Of a stretch of DNA of 64,000 nucleotides, positions 45,996-56,034 are shown piece after piece. Made by a program: the position numbers and the translations under genes. A model generated the notes under the pieces. That model saw only the letters and a program-made list of their open reading frames with translations. It made no database searches and was not told where the DNA came from. The stretch lies in NCBI RefSeq assembly GCF_018687715.1, contig NC_056755.1:15888001-15952000 (forward strand). Direction: 5' to 3'. Source of the stretch: Carya illinoinensis (Eukaryota > Streptophyta > Magnoliopsida > Fagales > Juglandaceae). Position 1 is the first letter of the stretch; each line of letters starts with the position of its first letter.

Positions 45996-46108
45996 GAGAT
46001 AGCGCAAAGAACCAGACGAGCTATCATCCACGTCAAAAAGCAATGTGATTTCGGTGAAATGACAACTCGGAGCCTCAAATCCCGTTTTTCAACAACATCA
46101 GGTGATTT

Positions 46109-46290
46109 CAAATCTCCAGACACTCTTGTCAGTTCACGGACGGATCCAACTATTCTTTTAACTTTCAAATCTCCAGCCACTTGTCAGATCACGGACGGAT
46201 TATTATTTTTTTCAACTATCTACAGTCACACTTGTCGGATCACGGACGGATCCAACTATTATTATTATTATTTTTTTTTAAACTATCTAC
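46109..46290 (-). repeat. Tandem repeats upstream of the cassette promoter
   Basis: Three copies of CTTGTCRGWTCACGGACGGA (plus strand, starting about 46125, 46180 and 46231) are spaced 51-55 bp apart, with shared AAATCTCCAG and AACTATCTACAGT flanks. They lie 130-300 bp upstream of the TATA box, a position typical for repeated enhancer boxes. Confidence 0.8.
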
Positions 46291-46485
46291 AGTGTCTACT
46301 AACGCACCATTTTATTCATTCCACACCCCCAACTAGTGAGAGACATAGTCCTTATTGAATAGAACGAAAGAAAACAAAGCACAGATCTCAACAAGCAAAA
46401 CAAACAATCAACATGAAATATAAAATCAAAGCAAACAAACAAATAAAAACAAAGAAAGTAAAGAAAACTGTAAAGAAAAAGGAAA

Positions 46486-47460
46486 TCAAGACACTTCCCT
46501 GGGATTTACAATGTACGGCCCACTCCATCGGGATTTGCAAAATTTTTTAAACTGTTTTCTCAGCTCGGAGAGAAACCGACGTTTATTTTGGGTGGACCAT
46601 TTAGAAGGCATTCTCTCCGTCCCTTGAAGTGGTAAAGAAAAATCTGCAAAACAATCAAAAAAATTAAAATCATCTTCATTATGAGAGAAAGGAGAATTTG
46701 AGCAAATAAACTTTGGTGTCAAACTCTCCCCTGCATTCAAACCACTTGTGTCATCAAAATGTGCCGGCATCTTGCAAGTGTTGAAAACGTTCAACTTAAG
46801 TGCCACGTTCCCAAAGGTAAGTTTCACAACTCCACTTTTGCCAGCTACCAATCTCTGAGGATAGGGTACCACAGGTTGGTATCCCTTACTCGTTTCAGCA
46901 TCCGCACTCACAGGCTTTTTCAGTTCTGGTCTCGCTACCTCTAGTTCTTTTTCAGCTTCATCCGTCTCTGCTGCATCTTTAGGCGTAGGAGCTATTACCT
47001 CTGTGTCTATTGTCATTTCAGGTCGGGGAACTTCCTTCCCACTTCTCAAGGTAAGAACAGCTTCTGCTGTCTCAACAACGTCTCCCTTTTCCTGAGCATG
47101 TAATGCAGAGTTCAAGTCGCTGATAGAACTTCTCAGCTCAGTAATGGCTTGCATTGTCTGAGCTTGTCCCTGCATAAAAGCCTGTAATGTTTCCTCAAGG
47201 GTTTCATTATGTGGAGGCTGTGCAGGTACATGAGGTTGAAATCCAGGATGAGCTACATAAGGATAGCTCTGAGGATTTTGATATGGCAGATACTGGTGCT
47301 GAGGAGGTGGGGACCAACCAGGCTGATCATTTCTCCATGAGAAATTTGGGTGATTATTCCACCCCGGATTATATGTGTTGGAGAAGGGCTGATTTTGTGC
47401 TTGATTGACCCAGCTAGTTGATTGGATTGGCTCAGACCAACCTCCTTGAAATACTGGCAT
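46486..47460 (-). CDS. 324-residue gag/protease-integrase fusion ORF of the Athila-like element
   Basis: An intact frame from ATG 47460. Residues about 28-45 read NTYNPGWNNHPNFSW, the landmark of the Athila gag C-terminal region, within a Pro/Gln/Tyr-rich stretch to about 90. A predicted helix (ETLQAFMQGQAQTMQAITEL) follows, then VLTLRSGKEV and PYPQRLV, motifs at the Athila gag-protease border. From about residue 290 the text switches to KFCKSRWSGPYIVNPREVS, resembling an integrase C-terminal tail. Protease core, RT, RNase H and integrase core are missing. The deletion joined both ends in frame. The product may still bind RNA or multimerise with gag from a full element, but that is inference. 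Confidence 0.75.
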   Translation of the reverse strand: MPVFQGGWSEPIQSTSWVNQAQNQPFSNTYNPGWNNHPNFSWRNDQPGWSPPPQHQYLPYQNPQSYPYVAHPGFQPHVPAQPPHNETLEETLQAFMQGQAQTMQAITELRSSISDLNSALHAQEKGDVVETAEAVLTLRSGKEVPRPEMTIDTEVIAPTPKDAAETDEAEKELEVARPELKKPVSADAETSKGYQPVVPYPQRLVAGKSGVVKLTFGNVALKLNVFNTCKMPAHFDDTSGLNAGESLTPKFICSNSPFSHNEDDFNFFDCFADFSLPLQGTERMPSKWSTQNKRRFLSELRKQFKKFCKSRWSGPYIVNPREVS

Positions 47461-47563
47461 GTTATGATACGTCGATCTAATATGGTGGAGATGAGTGGTT
47501 GATGCAAATGAGATGAGAAAATAAAAAAAATAATAACAAGTTTAAATTTAAGTTAGACAACTC

Positions 47564-47581
47564 TCCCCGGCAACGGCGCCA
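47564..47581 (-). other. tRNA-Asp-type primer-binding site
   Basis: The minus strand TGGCGCCGTTGCCGGGGA lies seven bases after the 5' LTR. It is the diagnostic PBS of Athila-type Ty3 elements. Confidence 0.93.
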
Positions 47582-47587
47582 AAAACT

Positions 47588-49446
47588 TGATGCGACTAAA
47601 ATATGACTCAAATTAATGAATCAAAATTTAAGTGCAGTTTTACCTGCAAGTATACAGGCGTTGTAGTATCTTACAGGATCGAATCCACAGGGAAAGGTTA
47701 CTTAAAATTAAACTTGTTGAAAAATGTGAAAAACTTCACAAAGAGAAAACAAGAGGATGATATGTACAATGGATGGAAGAGTTTACTAGTCATGGACTAG
47801 ATTCATATTTGTTTGTTGGATTTAAGTGCAGCGATGAAATGTAAGGAATTAAAATGCAAGAACGTAAATTAAAATTGCTGAAATTAATAGACTGAAATTT
47901 AAAGGTGCAAGGAAAAATAAATGACATTAATTTAAATAGAGGAATTAAAGGTGCAAGGAAAAATAAAATACAGTAATTTAAATAGACAGAAATTAAAGGT
48001 GAAAGGAAAAATAAAAGAGCATGAAGAAAATTAAACTTGCAAACTCCAAACGATGAACACAAACGAGAGAACGGAAAACGAAAGACTTAATGCTACAACC
48101 GAAAGAATAAGAACTAAATATGAGAAGTAAAACAAGTAAACAAGTAAACAAAAATGAAAGTGAAACAAGTAAACAAAAACTAAAACTTTACGTGATGCTG
48201 CTACTAGCTTCTAAACAGAAAATAAAACAAGAAAACAATACAATAAATGAAAACTGTCGTGCCATTGCTTCTAAACAGAAAAATAAAGCAACTGAACTCC
48301 TAAAACAATTACAGCCAAACAAACAAGTAAACAACAGAAAATAAAACAACTGAACAAGTAAACAACTGCTGTCTGAATGAGAAAACAAAGAAAACAGAAA
48401 ATAAAACAAACTTCACTCTGCTGTCCCGAAGGAGAATACAAAGCAAACACAACAAGTTCAACTCCTACTAAACTCCTACTGCTATCCCGAAAACAAGAAC
48501 TTCCTAAACTAAACTCCCCTACTGCTATCGAGCTCCAGCTGGTCTCACTCCAGCTCAAGTCGAAGACCAACCTTTTCTAAACTCCTACCACTTCCCCTCT
48601 TTCTTTCCTCTTTCTCTTTCACTTTCCTACTTTTCGGCTGTTCCTTTCTTTTTATTTCTTCTTGTTTGCTCGACTTTCACACGTCCCCACCAACTGCTGC
48701 TGCCTACCCCTTCAGCTAATTCCAATTCCAGCACATTAATTGCTTTCCGAAAATGCTTCTTGCTTATTTTCCTTCATTTCGTGTAGTTGAAAACTTAATC
48801 AACCCATTTCTTTAAACGTCTCTTTCACTCTTCTACATCCTTTGATTTGATGAGTATTTCTTTTCTTTAATCTCTTTAATGACACGTTCAGCCAACTTCC
48901 TTTTCTTTCTTTAATGACTCCCTTTCCTTCAATCTCGGCTAGCCAAAGTCCAACTCGTTGTTTGTTGAGTGCTGCATGTTTGCTTCATGTGAGTGGGTCT
49001 GTCCGAGTGGTCTGCTGCATGTGAAGCTATTTTTGTCCGCTTCTGCTTCATCTGCTGCTACTTGAATAATCCTAACCGATTGAGAACAACAAGACAGATG
49101 AAGAGTTGGCCCGTAAGTCGCACCTCTTCGCACCTCTTATTCCTTTCTCCCCATGGTCAACAGTTCCAACTGGATTTATTTGAACTGAAAACAAAAATAA
49201 CATTCAAAGAAATAAATCAAAAGAAAAATAGATTATCACAAATAAACTATATATGTGAGGAAATATTGTCTCATTAAATTATAGTTATAAAATTAAGCAT
49301 AAACATGATATTAATCAATTAAAAATCACAACTCGTATTTATGCTTATTAACTATTTTTCCATCTAAAACCAATAATAATGTCATGATGAATTAAAAAAA
49401 ACATTAGTTTTAAATAGATAAAATATGCAATATTTCAGCTCGATCA
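47588..49446 (-). repeat. 5' LTR of the Athila-like element
   Basis: The 1859-bp copy of 42364-44223. The one-base length difference is a C-run change (about 43262 against 48485). Confidence 0.95.
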
Positions 49447-49784
49447 TGTACCGTGTGTTAGCTGCCACTACTGCTGAGCTTATGTGGTTCAATAACCTTC
49501 TTAATAGCCTTGGCTACCCTTTTTCTCCTCCTACACTCTATTGTGACAATATCAATAGCATCAATATGGCCAAAAATCATGTGTTCACCATCGCACTAAG
49601 TATAATGAGATTGACGTACACTTTGTCCGTGAACAGGTAGCTCGTGGTGTTCTTTCTCTGGCTCATGTTTCTGGGAAAGATCAAGTCACAAACATCTTCA
49701 CTAAGCCCCTATCTGCTCCCAAATTTCGACCCAAACGCAGCAAGCTTTTTGTTGGTCCTGTACCACCTTCAGCTTGAGGGGGAA
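49447..49784 (+). pseudogene. Copia-D RNase H, second half, and polypurine tract
   Basis: The RNase H frame resumes with YRVLAATTAELMWFNNLL, completing the S-R-S-T-A-x-x-E-Y-R motif cut at 42358. It goes on with LYCDNINSINMAKN and, after a frameshift near 49585, REQVARGVLSLAHVSGKD and IFTKPLSAPKF. A purine tract TTGAGGGGGAA at 49774-49784 ends the internal region. Confidence 0.9.
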
Positions 49785-49999
49785 TATCAAGAGATATTGC
49801 TATTGTTTCTACGTTAATACCAGCTCTATATATATATTAGTTGTCTCCTCGTATAGTTATTTCCTTGTATAGCAGATTATAGTTTCCATTGATAGATAAT
49901 ACGTAGTTGTACCTTTATTGCATTCATAAATATTTGATTCTTGTATTCAGTATTTAAATCAATACAATAGCCATGCATATTCAAGCTGGCTTTCTTACA
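49785..49999 (+). repeat. 3' LTR of Copia-D
   Basis: About 215 bp from TATCAAGAGATATTG to CTTTCTTACA, between the purine tract and resumed Ty3 coding sequence. No partner exists at the left end. Confidence 0.75.
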
Positions 50000-50385
50000 C
50001 TTCAGCTACCCAACTTTGAACAGCCCTTCGAGTTTGCTTGTGATGCATCCCATACAGGCATCAAGGGAGTGCTCAGCCTGCATGGACACCCCATCGCATA
50101 CTTCAGCGAAAAACTCAATGAGACCCAACGCTGATATTCTACATATGATCTAAAGTTTTACGCCCTTGTACAATCTCTACACTACTGGTGACATTATGTC
50201 ATTCATTGTGAACTCATCCTATACATTGATCATGACTCTCTTCAACATATACACTCCCAAAAGCACTAGTGCCAAACATGCTTGATGGGAAGATTTTTTT
50301 AACAACAATTTTCATTCATTCTCAAGCACAAAGCGGGATTAGAGAATAGAGTCACTAATGCCCTCAGCAATAAATTATAATATAT
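50000..50385 (+). pseudogene. Ty3 RNase H remnant of the host element
   Basis: LQLPNFEQPFEFACDASHTG continues the Ty3 RT-RNase H frame cut at 38912. KLNETQR, a stop, then YSTYDLKFYALVQSLHYW, HCELILYIDHDSLQHI and a decayed end NRVTNALSNKL follow. At least three stops. Integrase does not follow. Confidence 0.88.
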
Positions 50386-51140
50386 ATTCTTTTTGTAAAT
50401 ATATTTTTACACATTTGGTCATATATACTCATCTAAAAAGTCTAAAATTTATATAGATATTGTAAGGGGATTTTTCCTTCGGGCTAGAGGCCTAGAGCGC
50501 AAACCCAAGTACAAGAGAGGGCCAGTCAACCGAGTAACCCATTGACTCATCAGAGGACCCTAGTATTGGATTAGAGGAGGGCATGCAAATTCAAACGCGC
50601 AGGAAACCCTCCAAAATGCAAAGAAGGGGGGAACACGCCACCTTAACACCCCCTATGAAGCCTAGTCCCATGTAGGCTTCAACGGACAAGCAAGCGCAAA
50701 TTGTGGAGAGCCACCCTTGATTCTTTGATGAATGGGAAAGAGAGAACCGAACGGCATGAACCCGAAGTATAAATGAGACAGGGAGCCACCCCCATTAATT
50801 ATGCTACCCCAGGAGCCATGCTGCATTAAAGGAACTTGAGTAAATGGACTGTTGAGGGGACACATTCCCCTAACACTGGGCATAGGTAGCTGACCCCAGA
50901 AATCGAGTATTTTAGACGAATCCCCAAGTATTAAAAATTCTCTCTAAACTCTCTACTCACTTATACCAAACTCTAAGATGATATTGATTTTGGCATCGGA
51001 AACTCCCCAGCCACCACCACAACTCCCGTCTTGTGATGTATTCTTTGTGATTGTAGGCCGAAAATTGAATACTCAAAATGTTGAGAGCCCAACCCAAAGG
51101 CGTGCAAAATACGACATTAACAAATATAGTTAAATTCAAT
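50386..51140. other. Probable Ty3 LTR/leader debris
   Basis: A GC-richer block (50460-51110) after an AT-rich joint contains TTTTGGCATCGGAAACTCCC (about 50985-51005) and CACCACCACAACTCCCG, phrases typical of Tat-type Ty3 LTR ends. No matching second LTR, PBS or ORF is visible, so the call is weak. Confidence 0.4.
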
Positions 51141-51174
51141 ACTATACTAGTATATATATATATATAAACCCCAA

Positions 51175-51303
51175 ATAGACAAGTTTAGCACAAGCCTTTG
51201 TAAAAAAATAAACTCTGCTTTAAACAAATGTAAAAAATACTATTCCTTTTTAGTTGGATCCACTTTTTTACAAAGAATTTATGTAAAACTTGTCTATTTG
51301 AAA
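51175..51303. mobile_element. Small MITE
   Basis: Terminal inverted repeats of about 36 bp start AAATAGACAAGTTT (51175) and mirror TACATAAATTCTTTGTAAAA (reverse of 51268-51303). The full length is about 130 bp. No coding sequence. The arms match at roughly 30 of 36 positions. Confidence 0.7.
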
Positions 51304-51914
51304 TTTTTACCTAGTTAATCTAATGTCAACTGAAATTTACCTCGCATTGGCTTAATTATATGTAGCATTGACATTGGCTTAATTATACTAACACTGGAAT
51401 TGGCTTAATCTCAATGCCAGTGCTTGCCTTTGTTTAGTCATTCTGACGTGTAGTACCATTGGAAAATTATTCAATCATAATTTCCATAAAAACCGCAATA
51501 TAATTACAGATGATTTGTTTCTTCTTTATCACAGGCCATCAAACCATGAGTTATAATATAAAACAAAATAATTGATGAAAGTCTCGAACGTGCAAAACCT
51601 TCCTAAAAAATTACCCACGGGGAAAAAAATGAGATGAGCCTGTCCCAAATTTGCCCATCCGAGCTTATCTTTTGTAGGGACAGTGCTACTCTCATAGATA
51701 AAAGTCATTGATTGTGTACACTGATTTATTTATTTATTTTTTTAGTAATTAAAAATTATTTTTAAATGATATTGTAAATCTCTTTTTGAAAATTATTTAT
51801 AGATGTAAAGAAATATATTAAAAAAGAAATCAATAATCTTTTGGTGGCATCCAACTATGTGACTTTCTGTTGTGGCCAGGATCCATTTTGTAGGGCTCCT
51901 ATCTTTTCGATAGC
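51304..51914. other. Intergenic, no supported gene
   Basis: AT-rich. Three short repeats of TTGGCTTAATTAT at about 51347-51410 are the only structure noted. Confidence 0.5.
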
Positions 51915-52153
51915 ATGAAAGGCCGAGAGAGTGCGATTATACTTCAGAGTTCAGACCACATACTCATTGAGTCATTGGCTGATTTGACGGCCATCAGAGC
52001 ATCATCCATGCAGAATAGAGATAGAGATCGTTTGATCCGTTTAACAGGACAAGCGATCCTTGCTTTGTTCTATTCCTGAGGCAAGTGGCCAAAAGTGCAA
52101 AACGGCTTGCACTCATATGTTTTAAGACAAAAGAAAAAGGAGCTCAGGTAAAG
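51915..52153 (+). other. Unidentified open frame with one stop
   Basis: The frame opens at ATG 51915 (MKGRESAIILQSS) and runs 54 codons to TGA at 52077-52079. It then continues in the same frame with GKWPKVQNGLHSYVLR to TAA at about 52151. The block is GC-richer than its surroundings. It may be an exon or organelle-derived fragment. I recognise no family, and it may be chance. Confidence 0.25.
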
Positions 52154-52448
52154 AAAACAGAAAAGACGATATGGTAGGAATAGACCCAAGGCTTGCTTAA
52201 TAGACTTCGGCTCCTCGGATCAAAGATGAGGTCCTCTTGAAGAAGATCGAGTTCTTCTTGACTCCAAGAAACAACGCAGCAGCGCGATTCGTTAATTTAA
52301 TACAGTTGCAAAACGATGGTTTTCAGGCGGACAGATAAATATCCCATTGGAAAAATGGATATTTCATCTAAATAAAGAGAGAAATCTCACTTCTCAACAA
52401 CGAAGGCTTACCTAAGAATTGTAAATTTTAATGACAGAATAATTATGA

Positions 52449-52655
52449 ACTGTTTGGATTAAAAAATCATTTTCATATTATCTCGCCAATACAATTTTTT
52501 TAAATTTTTATATAAAATATAATAAACAATTTTAATTTTTTCAAATCTCAATTCAACTTTTTCAAATCTTAAAATAATAATAATAATATTCTAATAATAT
52601 TTATTCAACTTTCATTTAAAATCATATCATCTCATCTCACTATTCAAACAACTCA
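52449..52655. mobile_element. MITE (hAT-like)
   Basis: The ends AACTGTTTGGATTA (about 52449) and CTATTCAAACAACTCA (about 52641) are inverted matches. Subterminal ATCATTTTCATATTATCTC pairs with ATCATATCATCTCATCTC. The interior is AT-rich and non-coding. Confidence 0.65.
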
Positions 52656-53120
52656 CCGTAGGCCTTGCTCCACAAGAAAAACATAAAGCAGCATATGATA
52701 GCTATGGCATCCACGACATTGTGCTCAAGCCTTGTTTGAATACATCCAGGCACCATTTTCTGTGAATTTCTAAGTTCCATTATCATGACCCACTACTAGT
52801 CCAAACTCCTAACTACATTAACAGTTTAATCAATTAGACATCCAAATTAGAGTCAGCGAATGCACAACTCATGTATAGAAAACATGACATTATTAGCATG
52901 GATAAAGGGTTCATAGTAGTACAATCCATAATCCTTCCACATAACACGGCAAGTAGCAGAATCAGAAAATTAACAGAGATGATGGGTTCTTGTTTGAACG
53001 TAAGTAGATGTAGTAGTATAGCTAATGTCTAAAGTTTGGATCTTAAACTATATGCTACTCATGTGCCAATTATAACATATAAACTACATATAGAAGCCCG
53101 TATATAGGCTTGTGTAGACA
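52656..53120. other. 3' flank of the SUI1 gene
   Basis: No gene is seen. The part next to 53121 should hold the 3' UTR and poly(A) site of the minus-strand SUI1 gene. Confidence 0.5.
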
Positions 53121-53928
53121 CTAAAAACCATGAATCTTGATATGCTCCTTCTTCACAATGCCAGCCTGATGGAAGAACATTATGAATAATTAACAGACTT
53201 TACGTAACCACAAAATATAACACAAATGAACGCTTGAAAAAAAGAAAAGAAAAAAGTGACAATGTAATACCTGCACAAGGAAGGTGGAAACATTCTTCCT
53301 TTGATCTCCCTGCAGTTGTATAACCTGCACCCATACAACAATGATTTAGTTTTTTGTTTCAGTTCCAGGAAAAAAATGAAACTGCTATAAGGATTAGTAC
53401 AAATTGTACAATTCCAAAATCTGCAGAAAGCGGGGGCACAAAAAGAATGCATCACATGAAATGAAGTCTACAGACGAGCCATATTCATCAATGGTAAAGA
53501 AAAAATCCAATAGTAACAAAACAAGGAATGGTATATTAAAATGCATCCACATCTTAACAAGGGAATGGCAACAAACCTGGCCTAGCTCAGGATCCTGGAC
53601 AACAGTACCATTACAGCAGAACTCTTTCTTAAGGTCCTTTAGTATCTTGTTATAGCTGTATTCCTTCTTCAATCCCTGCACAGTAGTCAAGCTTTTCCTC
53701 CCGTTACGCTGCTGTATACGCACATGTACATACTCTTTGGTCCCGGCGCCCGAGTCCTCAGCATTTGCCTCAGCAAAGGGATCTATACAATTATGGAACC
53801 ACCACCACTATTATTCTCAAGATCTGGAGAATAAATTCTTGTCTTCTAATTACCAAATCAATAAACATGTACAAGGGAAAATAAAACCTACCAAAAGCAG
53901 TAGGAATCTGATCGTCGAGTTCAGACAT
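53121..53928 (-). CDS. SUI1: Eukaryotic translation initiation factor eIF1 (SUI1)
   Basis: Four coding exons on the minus strand, 53892-53928, 53577-53782, 53271-53324 and 53121-53165, join with GT-AG introns to 113 residues, the usual plant length. The order is MSELDDQIPTAFDPF, an acidic NAEDSGAG linker, then the SUI1 fold with VRIQQRNGRKSLTTVQGL, KILKDLKKEFCCNGTVVQ, VIQLQGDQRKNVSTFLVQ and AGIVKKEHIKIHGF. eIF1 binds the 40S subunit near the P site, keeps the scanning complex open and enforces start-codon choice in the cytoplasm. All family landmarks are intact, so the gene is probably functional. The first coding exon has only 37 nt. A long 5'-UTR intron lies upstream. Confidence 0.96.
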
Positions 53929-54265
53929 GAAACTTGGCTGTTGGAAGTGAACAGGTGACCAAGGAATCCTTTGGTTTATGATCAGGACTGAAATAAATGA
54001 TAGATAAAACCCAATTAGAAAAAATCGAAATTTGAAACAAAACCGCCATCCATCAGGAATGACAGTTCCAAAAGATATATTTATAACAATACCTTAATCT
54101 GTTCTGCTTATCACTCTTTCAAGTTTCAGCTAATAAAATCAAGAAGAAAACAGAAATCTTTAAACACCAGAAGAGGCCATCGGCAGAAACATTATTACTG
54201 AACAAGGTACCATTCAAATCCAAATTAAGATTAAGGTCCCAACAGATTACATCTTTACCAAAATG

Positions 54266-54960
54266 ATTTTTTTTTTTATACATAATAAATCAATTTTATT
54301 GATACGAAGGAAATAGGCATAACCCATGTACACAAGAAGTATACAAAAGAACACCTAAATACATTCTAGATTAGGGACAAAAAGTCATGAACATTGTTTT
54401 CATCAAGTACAATGGCTGAGAACCAAAGCATTAAGGTGTGCATAAAAAAATTCTGAAGCTCCGCCATTGTACACTTCCTATTTTCAAAGTACCACTCATT
54501 CCTTTCTCACCATGTACACCACATGATACACAATGGAATCATCTTCTAAACTGCCACCACTTGAGGATGGCCTTGAATCTCCTTCCAACAAGCCAGTAAA
54601 TCCACCACCCTCGATGGCATTACCCAAGCAACATCAACTCTTATAAAGATCTCATTCCACAGCCCCCTTGTCACCTCACAGTGTAACCTCACTCAGCAAA
54701 CCATTTAAAAACAGCTACTTACATATTCATTATCTCCATCCAGCTCCACATAAGGCAAAATGCTAAAATAAAAGTTTGGGCAATCACTTTTCCCTAAGCC
54801 TTGCCCATTCCATCCTCCCATTCTGCTCCTGTACTGAAGACTCAAATCTAGAACAGTCACTCCTGTGAATCTCCAAATGGAGTCCAATCACTGACATTTT
54901 GTATACAGGCCCATTCATTTCCATTGCAATTATTCTCCTTTATTTCACATAACAACTCAA
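54266..54960 (-). mobile_element. L1-type LINE 3' fragment
   Basis: On the minus strand the sequence decays from an RT C-terminal/zinc-finger-like region (WKEIQGHP; MWCTW-ERNEWYFENRKCT; FMHTLMLWFSAIVLDENNVH) into a 3' UTR with a CTTCTTGTGTACATGGG-type landmark, an AATAAAA signal near 54295 and an A-rich tail at 54268-54277. It is 5'-truncated and sits in the SUI1 leader intron in the gene's own orientation. Confidence 0.75.
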
Positions 54961-55035
54961 ATATAGCCAACTTCCTACCATCTTGTTTTCATTTAATTGA
55001 TGGTTTTTTCATGAATGTTGCATGTCATTTCTTTT

Positions 55036-55350
55036 GTTTTTAGAAGTGTAAATTTTATTGATAGCAAACCAGGCAAAAGCCCAAGCACACTGGATGTATA
55101 CAATAGGAAGCCCCTACAAAGGAAGAAGGGGAAGAGAGAGATACAAGGAACTCATGAATATTAAAACCATTGAAATCTACAGCCATTATTCAAAGAAATA
55201 TCATCTAGAAAAAAATGCTTTCTTACAGTAGGAAAGTTCTCTGTCACTCAACCATGAAATCAGTCCTGGATTCACCTACTTACTCAATCCTGAATGCTCA
55301 ACATTTTATACCAAAACTGCTGGCCCCCAAAGCCATCACCTTTTTTTTTT
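55036..55350 (-). mobile_element. Second LINE 3' fragment
   Basis: The minus strand ends with GTGTGCTTGGGC-type text, then ATCAATAAAATTTACACTTC and an A-rich tail. Upstream FNGFNIHEFL-like text (about 55150-55180) resembles the LINE ORF2 C-terminus. Short and 5'-truncated. Confidence 0.65.
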
Positions 55351-56034
55351 TTTTCTGTCAATTGAAGTAATATGTGGGCATTCCCAAAAAACTAATTGTA
55401 CTCAATAAATCAACTAAAATACCAGCGCTATAGGTTCTTAAATCAACTCCACCCTTTTACCTAGTCGATCAAGAATATTGAGAATGAATGCTTTCAGACA
55501 ATTAGTAATGAAAAAATATTTTCCAGCTAAGTTTTCACTAAGATTCAGTCATCCGATGTCTCATGTACTTGTTCAACATTAATATTGTATGCTTTCTTCA
55601 AACTATAATAAAAATACATTTATGCTGCAGATTATCTCAGAATACTACATCAACTAGACTACTCTAAGCTTGGCCTAAATAACTTTATGGTTAAGCATCA
55701 ACAGCTCAAAATTGCTGCACCTAATGGCACCTATTTGGTTATTCTCACAAATTGATAGCATCAATTCATAGCTAACATAGCATTTTATGGCACAAAACCA
55801 TCGTCTAAATTAGGATAGATCTAAAAAGTGGAGGCCATCACTATATTTAATGTAACGAGAATCAATTCTAGAAATCCATTAAAAGGCCTTTTACCTGCCA
55901 TGTGAAGCAATTCAATTCTTTAAAAAAAAAGCACCATATTTGATTGCCAAGTTCTATGTAACACAGGTGCGACTATGAACACCCCCGCCCCCCCCCCCCC
56001 CCCCCCAAAAAAAAAACACACACAAAAATCAAAA

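Larger units (their letters stand above)
42364..49446 (-). mobile_element. Young non-autonomous Athila-like LTR element
   Basis: LTRs are 1860 bp (42364-44223) and 1859 bp (47588-49446). By eye they differ at only two substitutions and one indel. The target duplication TGTAC is at 42359-42363 and 49447-49451. On the minus strand an exact tRNA-Asp-type PBS (TGGCGCCGTTGCCGGGGA) follows the right-hand LTR, and a G-rich polypurine tract precedes the left-hand LTR. The 3.36-kb interior lacks RT, RNase H and most of integrase. It encodes one 324-residue fusion frame, and a separate cassette gene of 145 residues. Movement would need proteins from a complete relative. Confidence 0.93.
38913..49999 (+). 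mobile_element. Copia-D: 5'-truncated Copia nested in Ty3, itself split
   Basis: The element begins abruptly inside gag (DTPLSQVISCETSHAAWDVL, 38923 onward) with no 5' LTR, PBS or gag N-terminus. It ends with a purine tract (49774-49784) and a 215-bp 3' LTR (49785-49999). Ty3 coding sequence reads up to 38912 and resumes at 50000 (CTTCAGC), and both sides carry CTTC, so little or no host sequence was lost. RNase H is interrupted at 42359 by the Athila-like element and resumes at 49447. Pol is decayed. Confidence 0.88.
28051..50385 (+). mobile_element. Ty3/Gypsy host element split by nested insertions
   Basis: Gypsy segments at 28051-30230, 37879-38912 and 50000-50385 read as one element once the two Copia insertions are removed. 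Order is 5' LTR, PBS, gag, protease, RT, RNase H. The LEQ-type segment before RT resumes directly after the first insertion, and RNase H resumes directly after the second (LPNFEQPFEFACDASHTG). Integrase and the 3' LTR are absent, so the element is truncated on the right at or near 50385. The gag and protease style and Met-tRNA PBS suggest a chromovirus, with moderate certainty. Confidence 0.85.
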
